Of a stretch of DNA of 64,000 nt, positions 45,741 through 56,530 are shown one piece after another. The notes below the pieces were generated by a model, which was not told the origin of the DNA, ran no database searches, and was given only the letters and a program-made list of their open reading frames with translations. The stretch spans positions 994,501 through 1,058,500 of the forward strand of contig CM053331.1 of NCBI GenBank assembly GCA_028583605.1. Direction: 5' to 3'. Source of the stretch: Dastarcus helophoroides (Eukaryota; Arthropoda; Insecta; Coleoptera; Bothrideridae). The position numbers and the translations under genes were made by a program. Position 1 is the stretch's first letter; each line of letters begins with the position of its first letter.

Positions 45741-47455
45741 AATGCAATAACATTGTCTGCTGACTGGCGATTTTATCGTAAATATTTTAATTATTCTGCA
45801 TCCTGCACATCTGATGCAAATAATTTTTACAATATTTAATGGAATGTGCTTTTAAATGCAAATCGTTTTGTTTCGCACAAATTTTACGACTTTTATCAGC
45901 AAGGTGGTAATAAACGGAATCGTCTATTCTATTAATTTCGCCATTTTATTATTTCGAAACTTTACAACTGTCCCCCCTCTCTGTTTTAAACCGAATTTTT
46001 AATCAGCTTGGAAATTCAAAATAACTTCGGTTCGTAATTAACTTACAATACAAACATAAATATTTTGAAGGATTCATTTTGTTGTTTGTGAATTAATTTT
46101 CGTATATCGTATGGATTAGTCCCTAAATTAATTATTTTTTTCGGTTGTTTAAAGTTTTTTATATTGATTCATTAAACCTCGTACGTAAGTGTCCACCTTC
46201 ATTAGCTTTTTATGCAACATCCAATTAAAATAATCTTCGTGGTACGTTCCGGCCTTGACATTGCGATCTGTTGGAATTTTTTTTAATTAATTCGCCTTAA
46301 TGGTTTAATACACGTCGAATCGAGTTTCCGTGTTTAAGCAAACAATCGTAGTCAATTATCTCCATGCGATTCAAATCAGAAGAAATATGCAAAATTTGAA
46401 TCTAATTTCAAGCACGAGCTCCCCAGTCTTCGACCCTTTTTGCTGCCATCGTTTAAAAAATGTTCAATAAACTAGAAAATTGTAAAAAAAATACCACATC
46501 CGTGTACGTGATCCAGAAACGTTCAGTAAATTTACTAATTTATTTGGAAATTGTGTTTCGTTTCCAACGTAATTGGATCGTTATTGATTTGTCTTGAATG
46601 CACTAAATTCATATTAGTTTCACTGAACCCTGGTTTTGTTTAACATTTCCATCAAAAATTCTTAAATCGTAAAATCTATTTTTTTAAATATTGGATCGTT
46701 ATTGACTCGTTTTACAATGCACTAAATTCATATTAGTTTCACACAGCCATATTCTTATTTAAGTTATGATTTAATCAACATGAAATCTAATTAGATATTT
46801 AGTGTTATTACTTTTCGATGATATTTGTCCACCGGTTTCAAATCCGATTTGCGTGCTTCAATCTCAAACGCGGGCGTGACTTTGAAAAATGGGAGATACA
46901 TTTCTGCACACCTGATTGATTTCTCGGTGGACGTTGTGCTCCCAACAGAGACACTTTCAAGGTAAACGGCCAATGTGCACAGCAAACCGGTCTCTTTGGT
47001 TCTTTGTGTGCAGCCCCACGGGTGGAATATTTAAATGGATTTTAAGGAAGTGAATCGACTCGAATGACAACGAAATGGTCTCGCGAGTTAACCTCGACGG
47101 ACTCGCCGCAAAAGAAAAAAAAAATCGACCGCATCTGGAAGTCATTAGCTTTTTCTTTGTCCACTTTCTTTCGACTTTGAAAGCTGAGCAAAATGAGTGG
47201 TCTGTTGGTTTCAGGGAAGTGAATGTCAATGTTCAAAAGTTCGCTTCAATTTTGAATATTGAAAGGTTTTGTTATTCCCTCGGGAGGCAATAAATGTTTT
47301 TATTAGAGAGAGTCAGTGGCTTATGGTGAATGATAGTTGGTCCTTCTGACTCGCTCTTCTTACCTTCAAATTTCAGAAAATAAGTCGGCAGTACTCAAAA
47401 ATAATTCCAATTTTGACATTCATACATCCGACGTCCATTCGTCTGTTCTGTGTGA
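45741..47455. other. Single-copy intron island
   Basis: No coding exon was recognised. It contains a 54 bp near-duplication (46570-46623 and 46692-46745), sharing TTGGATCGTTATTGA and GCACTAAATTCATATTAG. A more GC-rich stretch at 46820-47240 has overlapping short frames on both strands without recognisable protein features. Confidence 0.55.
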
Positions 47456-47739
47456 TTTGTTACTTTCCGTCCAACTTTGTTTTCTTTATTCTTTCTTAAT
47501 TTCCGTTCTCCCTTGCCCTCCTTTCTTTATTCTTTTCTTCCTTTTTTACATTTCCCTTTTCTTCATTTTAGTTTATTCTTTTCTTTCTTTTTATTCGATT
47601 TCTTACTTTTTTCCTTTCTTCCTTTCTTATATTTGCCTTTTTCCCTTTCTTCCAACTTTCGTCCATCCCTTTATCCTTCTGCTTTTGCTTTCGTTTTTCA
47701 TTTATTGTGCGTTACTTTCTCGCGCTTTCTTCCTACCTC

Positions 47740-49500
47740 TCACCTTTCTTCCTTTCTTCCTTTCTTCCTTTCTTCATTTCTTCCTTTCTTCCTTTCTTCC
47801 TTTCTTCCTTTCTTCCTTTCTTCCTTCTTCTTTCTTTCTTCCTTTCTTCCCTTCTTCCTTTCTTCCTTTCTTCTTTTCTTCCGTTCGTCCTTCCTTCCTT
47901 TCTTCATTTCTTCCTTTCTTCCTTTCTTCCTTTCTTCCTTTCTTCCTTTCTTCCTTTCTTCCTTTCTTCCTTTCTTCCTTTCTTCCTTTCTTCCTTTCTT
48001 CCTTTCTTCCTTTCTTCCTTTCTTCCTTTCTTCCTTTCTTCATTTCTTCCTTTCTTCATTTCTTCATTTCTTCCTTTCTTCATTTCTTCATTTCTTCATT
48101 TCTTCCTTTCTTCATTTCTTCATTTCTTCCTTTCTTCATTTCTTCATTTCTTCCTTTCTTCCTTTCTTCCTTTCTTCCTTTCTTCCTTTCTTCCTTTCTT
48201 CCTTTCTTCCTTTCTTCCTTTCTTCCTTTCTTCCTTTCTTCTTCCTTTCTTCTTCTTTCTCTTCTTCTTTCCTTCTTCCTTTCTTTTCCTTTCTTCTTCC
48301 TTTCTTCCTTTCTTCCTTTCTTCCTTTCTTCCCTTCTTCCTTTCTTCCTTTCTTCCTTTCTTCCCTTCTTCCTTTCTTCCTTTCTTCTTTTCTTCCGTTC
48401 GTCCTTCCTTCCTTTCTTCATTTCTTCCTTTCTTCCTTTCTTTCTTTCTTCCTTTCTTCCTTTCTTCCTTTCTTCCTTTCTTCCTTTCTTCCCTTCTTCC
48501 TTTCTTCCTTTCTTCTTTTCTTCCGTTCGTCCTTCCTTCCTTTCTTAATTTCTTCCTTTCTTCCTTTCTTTCTTTCTTCCTTTCTTTCTTTCTTCCTTTC
48601 TTCCTTTCTTCCTTTCTTCCTTTCTTCCTTTCTTCCTTTCTTCCTTTCTTCCTTTCTTCCTTTCTTCCTTTCTTCTTTCTTTCTTCTTCCTTTCTTCTTC
48701 CTTTCTTCTTCCTTTCTTCTTCCTTTCTTTTTCCTTTCTTCTTCCTTTCTTTTTCCTTTCTTCTTCCTTTCTTCCTTTCTTCCTTTCTTCCTTTCTTCCC
48801 TTTCTTCCTTTCTTCCTTTCTTCCTTTCTTCCTTTTCTTCCGTTCGTCCTTCCTTCCTTTCTTCATTTCTTCCTTTCTTCCTTTCTTCCTTTCTTCCTTC
48901 TTCCTTTCTTCCTTTCTTCCTTTCTTCCTTTCTTCCTTTCTTCCTTTCTTCCTTTCTTCCTTTCTTCCTTTCTTCCTTTCTTCCCTTCTTCCTTTCTTCC
49001 TTTCTTCTTTTCTTCCGTTCGTCCTTCCTTCCTTTCTTCATTTCTTCCTTTCTTCCTTTCTTTCTTTCTTCCTTTCTTCCTTTCTTCCTTTCTTCCTTTC
49101 TTCCTTTCTTCCTTTCTTCCTTTCTTCCTTTCTTCCTTTCTTCTTTCTTTCTTCTTCCTTTCTTCTTCCTTTCTTCTTCCTTTCTTCTTCCTTTCTTCTT
49201 CCTTTCTTTTTCCTTTCTTCTTCCTTTCTTTTTCCTTTCTTCTTCCTTTCTTCCTTTCTTCCTTTCTTCCCTTCTTCCTTTCTTCCTTTCTTCCTTTCTT
49301 CCTTTCTTCCTTTCTTCATTTCTTCCTTTCTTTCTTTCTTTCTTTCTTCCTTTCTTCCTTTCTTCCTTTCTTCCTTTCTTCCTTTCTTCCTTTCTTCCTT
49401 TCTTCCTTTCTTCCTTTCTTCCTTTCTTCTTCCTTTCTTCTTCCTTTCTTCTTCCTTTCTTTCTTTCTTCCTTTCTTCCTTTCTTCCTTTCTTCCTTTCT
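47740..49500. repeat. (TTCCTTTC)n block with variant higher-order pattern
   Basis: The 8 bp unit TTCCTTTC dominates, with CATT and TTCTT variants. A rare variant, CTTCCGTTCGTCCTTCC, has its CCGTTCGTCC at 47881, 48394, 48523, 48840 and 49015. This shows that segments of roughly 130-510 bp have been copied within the array. Confidence 0.92.
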
Positions 49501-50330
49501 CCTTTCCTTCCTTTGTTCTTTTTTTACTTCTTTTCCTTCTTTATTTCTTCGTCCTTCCTTTTATGATTTCTTACGTTTTTATTCCTTTCCTCCTTCCTTT
49601 TTCCTTCCTTCCAGGTTTTCCCCTTTTTTATTTCTTACAGTTGATCCTCTCTTATTTTTCCCACTTTCCCTCCTTCCCCCCTTTTCTCATCCTTTCATTT
49701 GTTCCTTTCTCTTTATTCCTTTTCTTCTTCCTTTTTCCTTACTTCCTTCCAACTTCAATCATTGCACCTTTTCTTCCTTTCCCACTTTTCCTTCTTCTTC
49801 TTTTTCCTCGTTACTTTCTTTTTCTTTTCTTCGTTTCATTTTTCTCTCTTTTCCTTTTTCATGCATTTCTTCCAACTTCAATCATTGCACCCTTTCTTCC
49901 TTTCCCACTTTTCCTTCTTCTTCTTTTTCCTCGTTACTTCCTTATTTCTTTACTTCGTTTCAACTTTCCTCCCTCTTCTATTTTCCTTACTTCCTTCCAA
50001 CGTCAACCATTGCACCCTTTCTTCTTTTTCCACTTTTCCTTCTTCCTTGTTACTTTATTTTTTTTTCTTTGTTTCATCTTTGCTCTCTCTTCTTTTTTTA
50101 TTACTTCCTTCCAATTTAAATCATTGCACCCTTTCTTCCTTTTCCACTTTTCTTTCTTCTCCTTCTTCCTCGTTACTTCCTTTTTTTTTCTTCGTTCCAT
50201 CTCTTCTTTTTTCATTACTTTCTTCCAACTTCAATCATAGCACCCTTTCTTCCTTTCCCACTTTTTTTCTTCTTCTTCCTCGTTATTTCCTTATTTCTTT
50301 TCTTCGTTTACATCTTTCCTCTCTCTTCCT
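49500..50330. repeat. Pyrimidine-rich segment duplicated at 52140-52900 (copy A)
   Basis: CCTTCCTTTGTTCTTTTTTT, TTTTATGATTTCTTA, CCTTCCAGGTTTTCCCC, TTTCTTACAGTTGATCCTCT and several CAATCATTGCACC marks appear in the same order in both segments. The spacing is about 2.64 kb. Each copy contains three to five internal units with CTCGTTACTTTCTTTT. Confidence 0.88.
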
Positions 50331-52139
50331 TTTTCCTGCATTTCTTCCTTTCAAGTTTCATCCACCATTCTTCCCTTCTTCCCGTTACTTTTCTTCTTCT
50401 TCTTCTTCTCTTCTTTTGCTTTCTCTTCCTCCTTTTCCTTACTTCTTCCAAGCTTTCATTTTCTTCCTTTTTTCTACGATTCTTTCTTCCCTCTTCTTTT
50501 CTCCCTCCCTCTTATTTTTCCTTCCTTCCCTCTTTCATTTTCTTCTTCTTTGCTCCCTTTCTTTTTTCCACCATTTTCTCCGTCTTTCCTTTTCGCCTTT
50601 GTGCTGTTCATATTTTATTATCCCATCAGTCCACAATTTCTTCTTTTCTTCCTTTTTTATTTCCTCTCTTTCACTTTCTTTCGTCCTTCCTTAGTTCCTC
50701 CCTTTCACTTCTTTTCTTCCAAAGATGCTCCCTTATCGCGTCTTTTCCTGCCCCCTGCATATCTCTCAGCTTTTGTTTCTTCTTTCCTTTTTCTACATTT
50801 CTATCTTCCATCTTCCTTCCTTCTACCCTCTTTGTTTTACTTCCTTCTTTCGTTTCTTTCTTGTTTGCTATCTTTCTTTTTTCCATCATTTTTTCCTTCC
50901 TTTCTTTTCGCCTTTCTCCTTTCCATATTTCATTATTCCATCAGTCCAAAATCTCTTATTTTCTTTCTTCTTCAGTTCCTTCCTTTCACTTCATTTCTTC
51001 CTTTGTGCTACGTTTGTCTTTTCACATACATCAGTCCTATTTTTGGAAACGGGTTCGTGTGCCTTTCTCTCCTTTTCATTATTCTCTCTTATCTCTGATC
51101 ACTTAGTGTCAGCCCAAAAATTTCTTGATTTCTTTCTTCTTAGTTTCCGTTTTGCCTTCTTCATCTCCGTCATCTTCCTTTCTTTCTTTTCACGTCTTTC
51201 TTTTTTCTTCATTTCTTCCAAACATGCTCATCGCGTCTATTCCTGCCCCCATCTTCCTTTTTCCTGCAGGTCTTTTACTGGTATTGTATGACTTGAGTCC
51301 TGTTGCAGTTGCCTCTTTCCCAGTTGAGTTGGTGAGATTCTACACTTTCTTCTCCTGTTCGTTTTCTCCTGTTTCTCCAATCCTTCCTCTTCGTGCTGAT
51401 TCCTATCCTCTCTCCCTTCTATCAGCGTCTATCTTGTTTTCCTGTACTTTTTTTTATTGTTTGGGCTTGTATACTTGTCTTTTTCTTCATAATTTTTCGC
51501 TTTCTTCATTTTTTCCCTTTCTTCCTTTCTTCCTTTCTTCCTTTTTTCCCTTCTTCCTTTCTTCCTTTCTTCCTTTCTTCCTTTCTTCCTTTCTTCCTTT
51601 CTTCCTTCTTTTCCTTTCTTCCTTTCCTTCCCTTCTTCCTTTCTTCCTTCTCTTCTTTTTCCTTCGTGCCTTCCTTCTTTCCCTTTCTTTTTCCTTTCTT
51701 CCTTTTTTTCCCTTTCTTCCTTTCTTCCTTCTTCCTTTTTCTCCTTTCTTCCTTTCTTCCTTTCTTCCTTTCTTCCTTTCTTCCTTTCTTCCTTTTCTTC
51801 TTTTTCTTTCCTTCTTCCTTTCTTCTTTTCTTCTCCTTTCTTCCCTTTTTTTTCCTTTTCTTCCTTTCTTTTCTTTCTTTTTCCCTTTCTTCTTTCTTCT
51901 TTCTTCCTTTCTTCCTTTTTCCTTTCTTCCTTTTTTCCTTTTTTCCCTTTTTTCTTTCTTCCTTTCTTCCTTTCCCTTTCTTTTTTCCCTTTTCTTCCTT
52001 TCTTCCTTTCTTCCTTCTTCCTTTCTTCCTTTCTTCCTTTTTTCCCCTTCTTCCTTTCTTCCTTTTTTTTCCTTTCTTTCCTTTTTTTCTTCCTTCTCTT
52101 TTCCTTTCTTCATTTCTTCTTTTTTCCCTTTCTTCCTTT

Positions 52140-52900
52140 CTCCTTTCCTTCCTTTGTTCTTTTTTACTTCTTTTCCTTCTTTATTTCTTCGTCCCCCTTT
52201 TATGATTTCTTAAACGTTTTTATTCCTTTCCTTTCCTTCCTTTTTCCTTCCTTCCAGGTTTTCCCCTTTTTTATTTCTTACAGTTGATCCTCTCTTATTT
52301 TTCCCACTTTCGCCTTTCCCCCCTTTTCTCATCCTTTCATTTGTTTCCTTTCTCTTTATTCCTTTTCTTCTTCCTTTTTCCTTACTTCCTTCCCCAAATT
52401 CAATCATTGCACCTTTTCTTCCTTCCACTTTTTTCCCTTTTTCTTCTTTTCCTCGTTACTTTCTTTTTTTTTTCTTCGTTTCATTTTTTTTCTCCTTTTC
52501 CTTTTTCATGCATTTCTTCCAATTTCAATCATTGCACCTTTTCTTCCTTTCCCACTTTTCCTTCTTCTTCTTCCTCGTTACAATCTTTTTTCTTTTCTTC
52601 GTTTCAACTTTCCTCCCACTTCCATTTTCCTTACTTTTTTCCAATTTCAACCATTACACCCTTTCTTCCTTTCCCACTTTTCCTTCTTCCTTGTTATTTT
52701 ATTTTTTCTTTTCTTCGTTTCATCTTTGCTCTCTCTTCTTTTTTCATTACTTCCGTCCAATTTCAATCATTGCACCCTTTCTTCCTTTGCTACTTTTCTT
52801 TCTTCTCCTTCTTCCTCGTTACTTTCTTTTTTCTTTTCTTCGTTCCATCTTTCCTCTCCCTTCCTTTTCCTTAACTTTCCCACTTAATCATTTGACCTTT
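52140..52900. repeat. Pyrimidine-rich segment duplicated at 49500-50330 (copy B)
   Basis: This segment is collinear with copy A through the same landmarks, with small indels. It follows the second (TTCCTTTC)n block just as copy A follows the first, so block plus segment was probably duplicated as a unit of about 2.6 kb. Confidence 0.88.
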
Positions 52901-55110
52901 TTTTTCCTTTCCACTTTCTTCTTTCCTTCTTCCTCGTTACTTCTTTTTCCTTTTTTTCCCGTTAAAACTTTCCTCCCTTTTCTTTTCCTCATTCTTTTTT
53001 CCCAATTAACCATTCACCTTTCTCTTTTCCCACTTTCCTTCCTTTTCTTTATCCCTTTCCGTCTCTTTGCCTTTTTCCTTTTTTTCTTCCCCTTTCTTTC
53101 CACCTTCTTCCTTTTTCTACTTCTTTTTCCCTCTTTTTTTTTCCATCCTCCCTCTTTTTTTTCCTTCCTTCCCTTTCTTTCATTTTTCTTCCTTTGCTCC
53201 CTTTTCTTTTGTTCCCCATTTTTTTCTTTTTCCTTTTCGCCCTTTTCTGTTTTCTTCCTTCTTTTACTTCTTTCTTCCACTCTTCCTTTCTCGGTTCCTC
53301 CATCATCGTTTCACCATTTCCTCCTTCGCTTCTTCTCTTTCTCATTTTTTTCATTTCTTCCTTCCACGCTTTCGTTCTTCCATCCTTTCTTTCTTTCTTT
53401 TTATTTTCTTTTTAGTTTCTTCTTTTTTCTTTTACTTTCTATCACTTTTCTTTGTTTCTTTTCGTTTTCTTACTTATTTTTCTTTATTTATATCTTCGTC
53501 GCCGCTTATTTCTTTCTTTCATCCTTCTTTCATTCACCTTTCTTCCTTTCCAAGTTTCATAATTCCTTTGGTCTATCACTTCTTCCTTTTTTTGTTTCCA
53601 TTATTTTTTTATTTCTTCCTTTCTTCCTTTTATCTTTCTTATATCCTTTTCTTGTTCCTTTCTTCTTTATCGCCTTTGTTCTTTCCTTTCTGCTTTTAAG
53701 TTTCATCATTTCCGCATTCTATCACTTTTACCTTTTCCCTTTATCCGTTTGTTTTTCTTCTATTATTTAATTAGTACTTTCTTTATTTTACCTTTCCTTT
53801 CTTTTTCTTTTTTTTATCCTTTCCTTCTTTTTTTCCTTCTTTCAGCCTTCCTTTATATCTTCGTTTCTTTCTCTTATTCTTCTTTTCTTTGAAGTTGCAT
53901 AATTCCATTATTTCTTCCTTTCTTCTTTTCTTTATTTCCCGCTGTTTTCTTGATTCCTTTCTTTCCTTTCTTAATTTATTACTTTCTTCCTATTTTTTTC
54001 AGTTTTTATTTCTCTAAAAAATGAAGGAAGGAGTAAGGAAGGAAAAGAGAAAATAGTTTTACTTCTTTCTCTTTTTCTTTATTTTTCTTCCTTGCTACAT
54101 TTCTTTCTTCCATTGTTCTTTTCTCACTTCCTTCATTTCTTCTTTTATACTTTTGATGTTTCGTCATTTCTCCCTATCTTTTTTTGCTCCCTTTTTACCT
54201 TCCCATTGTTTTCCTCATCTCTTTTTTCACTTGCCCTCTTCCTTGCTTTCTCTTTTCTTTTATTTCTTTCTTCCTTGCCTTATTTGTTTCTTCCATCCTT
54301 TTTTCCTGCAATCCTTATTTTCTTTCTTTTTTGCGTTATTTCTTCATTTCTTTCCTCTGTTCATTCTTTCATCCTTTTCTTTTTTTTTTCTTTTTACTTA
54401 TCCTTTTTTGTTTTTTGTTTAATTTTTTACTTTCTTAATTTTTTTTTCATTTCTTGCCGCCTTCCTTTCTCCTTTCTTTATCTTTCTTTCCCCTTCGTTC
54501 ATTTCGTCCTTTCTAGCCGATTTTTTTATCTTTCTTTCATCTTTTTTTCTTCTTACCAAGTTTCATCATTCCATTGGTCCATCATTTCTTTATTTTTTCC
54601 ATTCTTGCTTCACGTCTTTCTTTCTTGTTTTTTCCACCATTTTCTTGTTTCTTTCTTTTTTATCGCCCTTCTACTTTACTTTCTCCCTTCCAAGTTTTAT
54701 CATTTTATTATTTTTTCTTTTCTTTGCTTTCTTTCTTCCAGCATTCCATCATTTCATTATTTTTTCCTTTTGTCTTTTTATGTTTTTAGATTTTTTTTCC
54801 TTTCTTCAAAAAATTAAGGAAGGAAGAAAAGAAACAGGAAAGAAGGAAAAAGAGGATATATTTACTCCTTCCTTTTCCTCTTTCTTTATTTTTTCTTCCT
54901 TGCTTGCTTTCTTTCTTCCATCTGTCATTCGTACCTTTCTTCTTTTTTCTCCCTTTGATGTTGTGTTATTTATTTCTTTCTTTTCTTTCTTCCATTTTTT
55001 CTTCTTATTCTTTTTTTTTATTCCTTTATTTTTTCCTCTCCTTGCTTTCACTCTTTATTTATTTCTTCTTTGTTTATTTTTTCCTTTCTTTTTTCTACAA
55101 ACCTTAACAC

Positions 55111-55265
55111 ATCACCACTACGTCTTGATAAAAACCAAAGATTTCACTACTAACGTCTTGGCACAAATCCCAAGATCTCACTATTAACGTCTTGCTTCAA
55201 ATCCCAAGATCTCAGTATTGAGAACTGAAATCTTGGTTCAAATCTGAGGATTTCAGAAGTAGAGT
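55111..55265. repeat. Short tandem repeat of about 37 bp
   Basis: CAAATCCCAAGATCTCA(C/G)TATT recurs about four times with intervening AACGTCTTG or TCTTG words, between the pyrimidine tract and exon e. Confidence 0.7.
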
Positions 55266-55415
55266 CTTGACTCAAACATGAAAGAAAGAGAAAAGTGTAG
55301 TGATTTGTTGCTTCGTTTGTTCTTGTATGTTTGTAGTAGTTGAAAGCTTTTCTCTTCTGTTCTTCCCACAATGAACAGAGAACTGCGTACACTCTATTGA
55401 TGATTTTTTTTTCAG

Positions 55416-55547
55416 GTAGTAACCCTAGCAGTGTACGTCTATTTCGTTTCGGCCCTTTTGGGCAAACAGGTGTCATCCAAGTCTACTTTGGAAACCAAGG
55501 AAGATTTCGAAATCGACGACATATTCCCCTTCTTCACCGCCATCCAA
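55416..55547 (+). CDS. Best: Bestrophin exon e: transmembrane helix and loop
   Basis: The exon follows a strong pyrimidine tract and ttcag and ends at CAA|GTAAGT. It is 132 nt, exactly 44 codons, in phase 0 at both ends. The sequence begins VVTLAVYVYFVSALLGKQ (a membrane helix), then a polar loop with SSKSTLETKEDFEIDD, then IFPFFTAIQ leading into the next helix. Together with the previous exon it gives the canonical VPLVYTQVVTLAVY. A pyrimidine-rich intron region of about 7.6 kb ends about 300 bp upstream. Confidence 0.95.
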
Positions 55548-55598
55548 GTAAGTGTTCGACGTCTCAGGTATCCATATAACGACGAATTCTGATTGCAG
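55548..55598 (+). other. Very short intron (51 bp, phase 0)
   Basis: This intron runs from gtaagtgttc to ctgattgcag. At 51 bp it is close to the minimum intron size, in striking contrast to the 10 kb and 7.7 kb introns on either side. Confidence 0.9.
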
Positions 55599-55706
55599 TT
55601 CTGTTTTTACATCGGTTGGTTGAAAGTGGCCGAAGTTCTGATAAATCCATTCGGCGAGGACGACGACGATATCGAACTGAATTGGCTCATCGATCGACAT
55701 ATAAAG
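55599..55706 (+). CDS. Best: Bestrophin exon f: last helix and Ca2+ clasp
   Basis: The exon is 108 nt (36 codons, phase 0 at both ends), between ctgattgcag and AAG|GTGAGC. It reads [14 protein letters not shown], then [15 protein letters not shown], then LIDRHIK. In this family NPFGEDDDD is the cluster of acidic residues that, with N-terminal residues, binds Ca2+ and gates the channel. All five acidic residues (E-D-D-D-D) are present, so Ca2+ activation is likely retained. This is the most diagnostic exon in the window. Confidence 0.97.
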
Positions 55707-56530
55707 GTGAGCGGGAAACTGCGACGATTTGTCGCTAATCAAAGTTTCATTGTCGCCTTAACATTTTACTTTTACCTTTGAGGCGTTGTAAATAATTTTA
55801 TGGCGCATTTCGGTTTTAATAAGTAATGAAATTTAACGACCGAACATTGCGTCGTTATTTTGAAATTGTCGCCATCATTTTTACCGATAACGGGAAAATC
55901 TCGTCTATTTTAATTATTAACTGCGTCATGAAGGTAAAGCTCACTGGGGGGTGAGGAGGGGTAATTTTTTTAGAAAAAAAAAAGAATATTTGTTAAAAAT
56001 TTTGTATTTTGAGAAGACAGGATAAGAATTAATATTTTCAGAAAAACTCCTTTAATATCTAAATTCAAAGATTAATTTTATGTAGTTTTTTTTTGTTTAG
56101 AGCAAGTGTTGAATTAAAATTTTATTTTTTTACGCTTCCAAAGTTTTCAGAAAGTTTGTAGTTTGTAGTTTTTTTAGTTTAAAGCAAGTGTTAAATTTAA
56201 ATTTTATTTTTTGGCGCTTTCAAAGTTTTCAGAAAGTTTGTTCTTATTTTAGAACGGCATTGAACGCGGCAATCCTGTAAGTAAAAGCACGTTTAGGTAG
56301 ACTACTCTTAGGACTTAGTTCTGAAATATTTTGTAGTACCCTAACAAAGCATGATGAGTTTTGTCGTCAATAACTTAGATCAAACGCTCATTTTTAAACG
56401 TATTTAAGTCAGTTTCAAAGTTACCAGTTCAGAAAATCTTCAAAAATCTACGAAAACTTGAACAGTGAGGAAAGCGTAGGATACTCCAATGATATTGCAT
56501 TAGTACGTTATTATTTTGGTTTAAAAACGG
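55707..56530. other. Mostly single-copy intron start
   Basis: No exon was recognised after the donor of exon f. It includes a tandem duplication of about 80 bp (about 56085-56160 and 56165-56240) sharing AGAGCAAGTGTT or AAAGCAAGTGTT and AAGTTTTCAGAAAGTTTG. Confidence 0.55.

Larger units (their letters stand above)
47456..55110. repeat. 7.6 kb pyrimidine-rich tract
   Basis: The + strand is almost entirely C and T over about 7.6 kb, with occasional A and rare G. It comprises two (TTCCTTTC)n microsatellite blocks (47740-49500 and 51490-52140) joined by less regular, partly duplicated T/C sequence. Frames of up to 880 codons made of S, F, L and P, and minus-strand frames of K, R, E and G, are open only because the strand lacks purines to make stops. 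Confidence 0.95.

Noticed and set aside
46791..47293. Overlapping 62-90 codon frames on both strands in a GC-richer stretch
   Set aside because: There are several mutually overlapping frames, none with recognisable protein features or a splice context, and they lie inside a bestrophin intron.
48144..48866. Minus-strand frames of 93-240 codons rich in K, R, E and G
   Set aside because: They are the purine complement of the (TTCCTTTC)n array: low complexity, overlapping each other in several frames, with no domain.
47477..50119. An 880-codon + strand frame, and related 619, 420, 403, 362 and 331-codon frames
   Set aside because: All run through pyrimidine-rich repeats. Without purines stop codons cannot form, and the products are only S/F/L/P strings in several overlapping frames.
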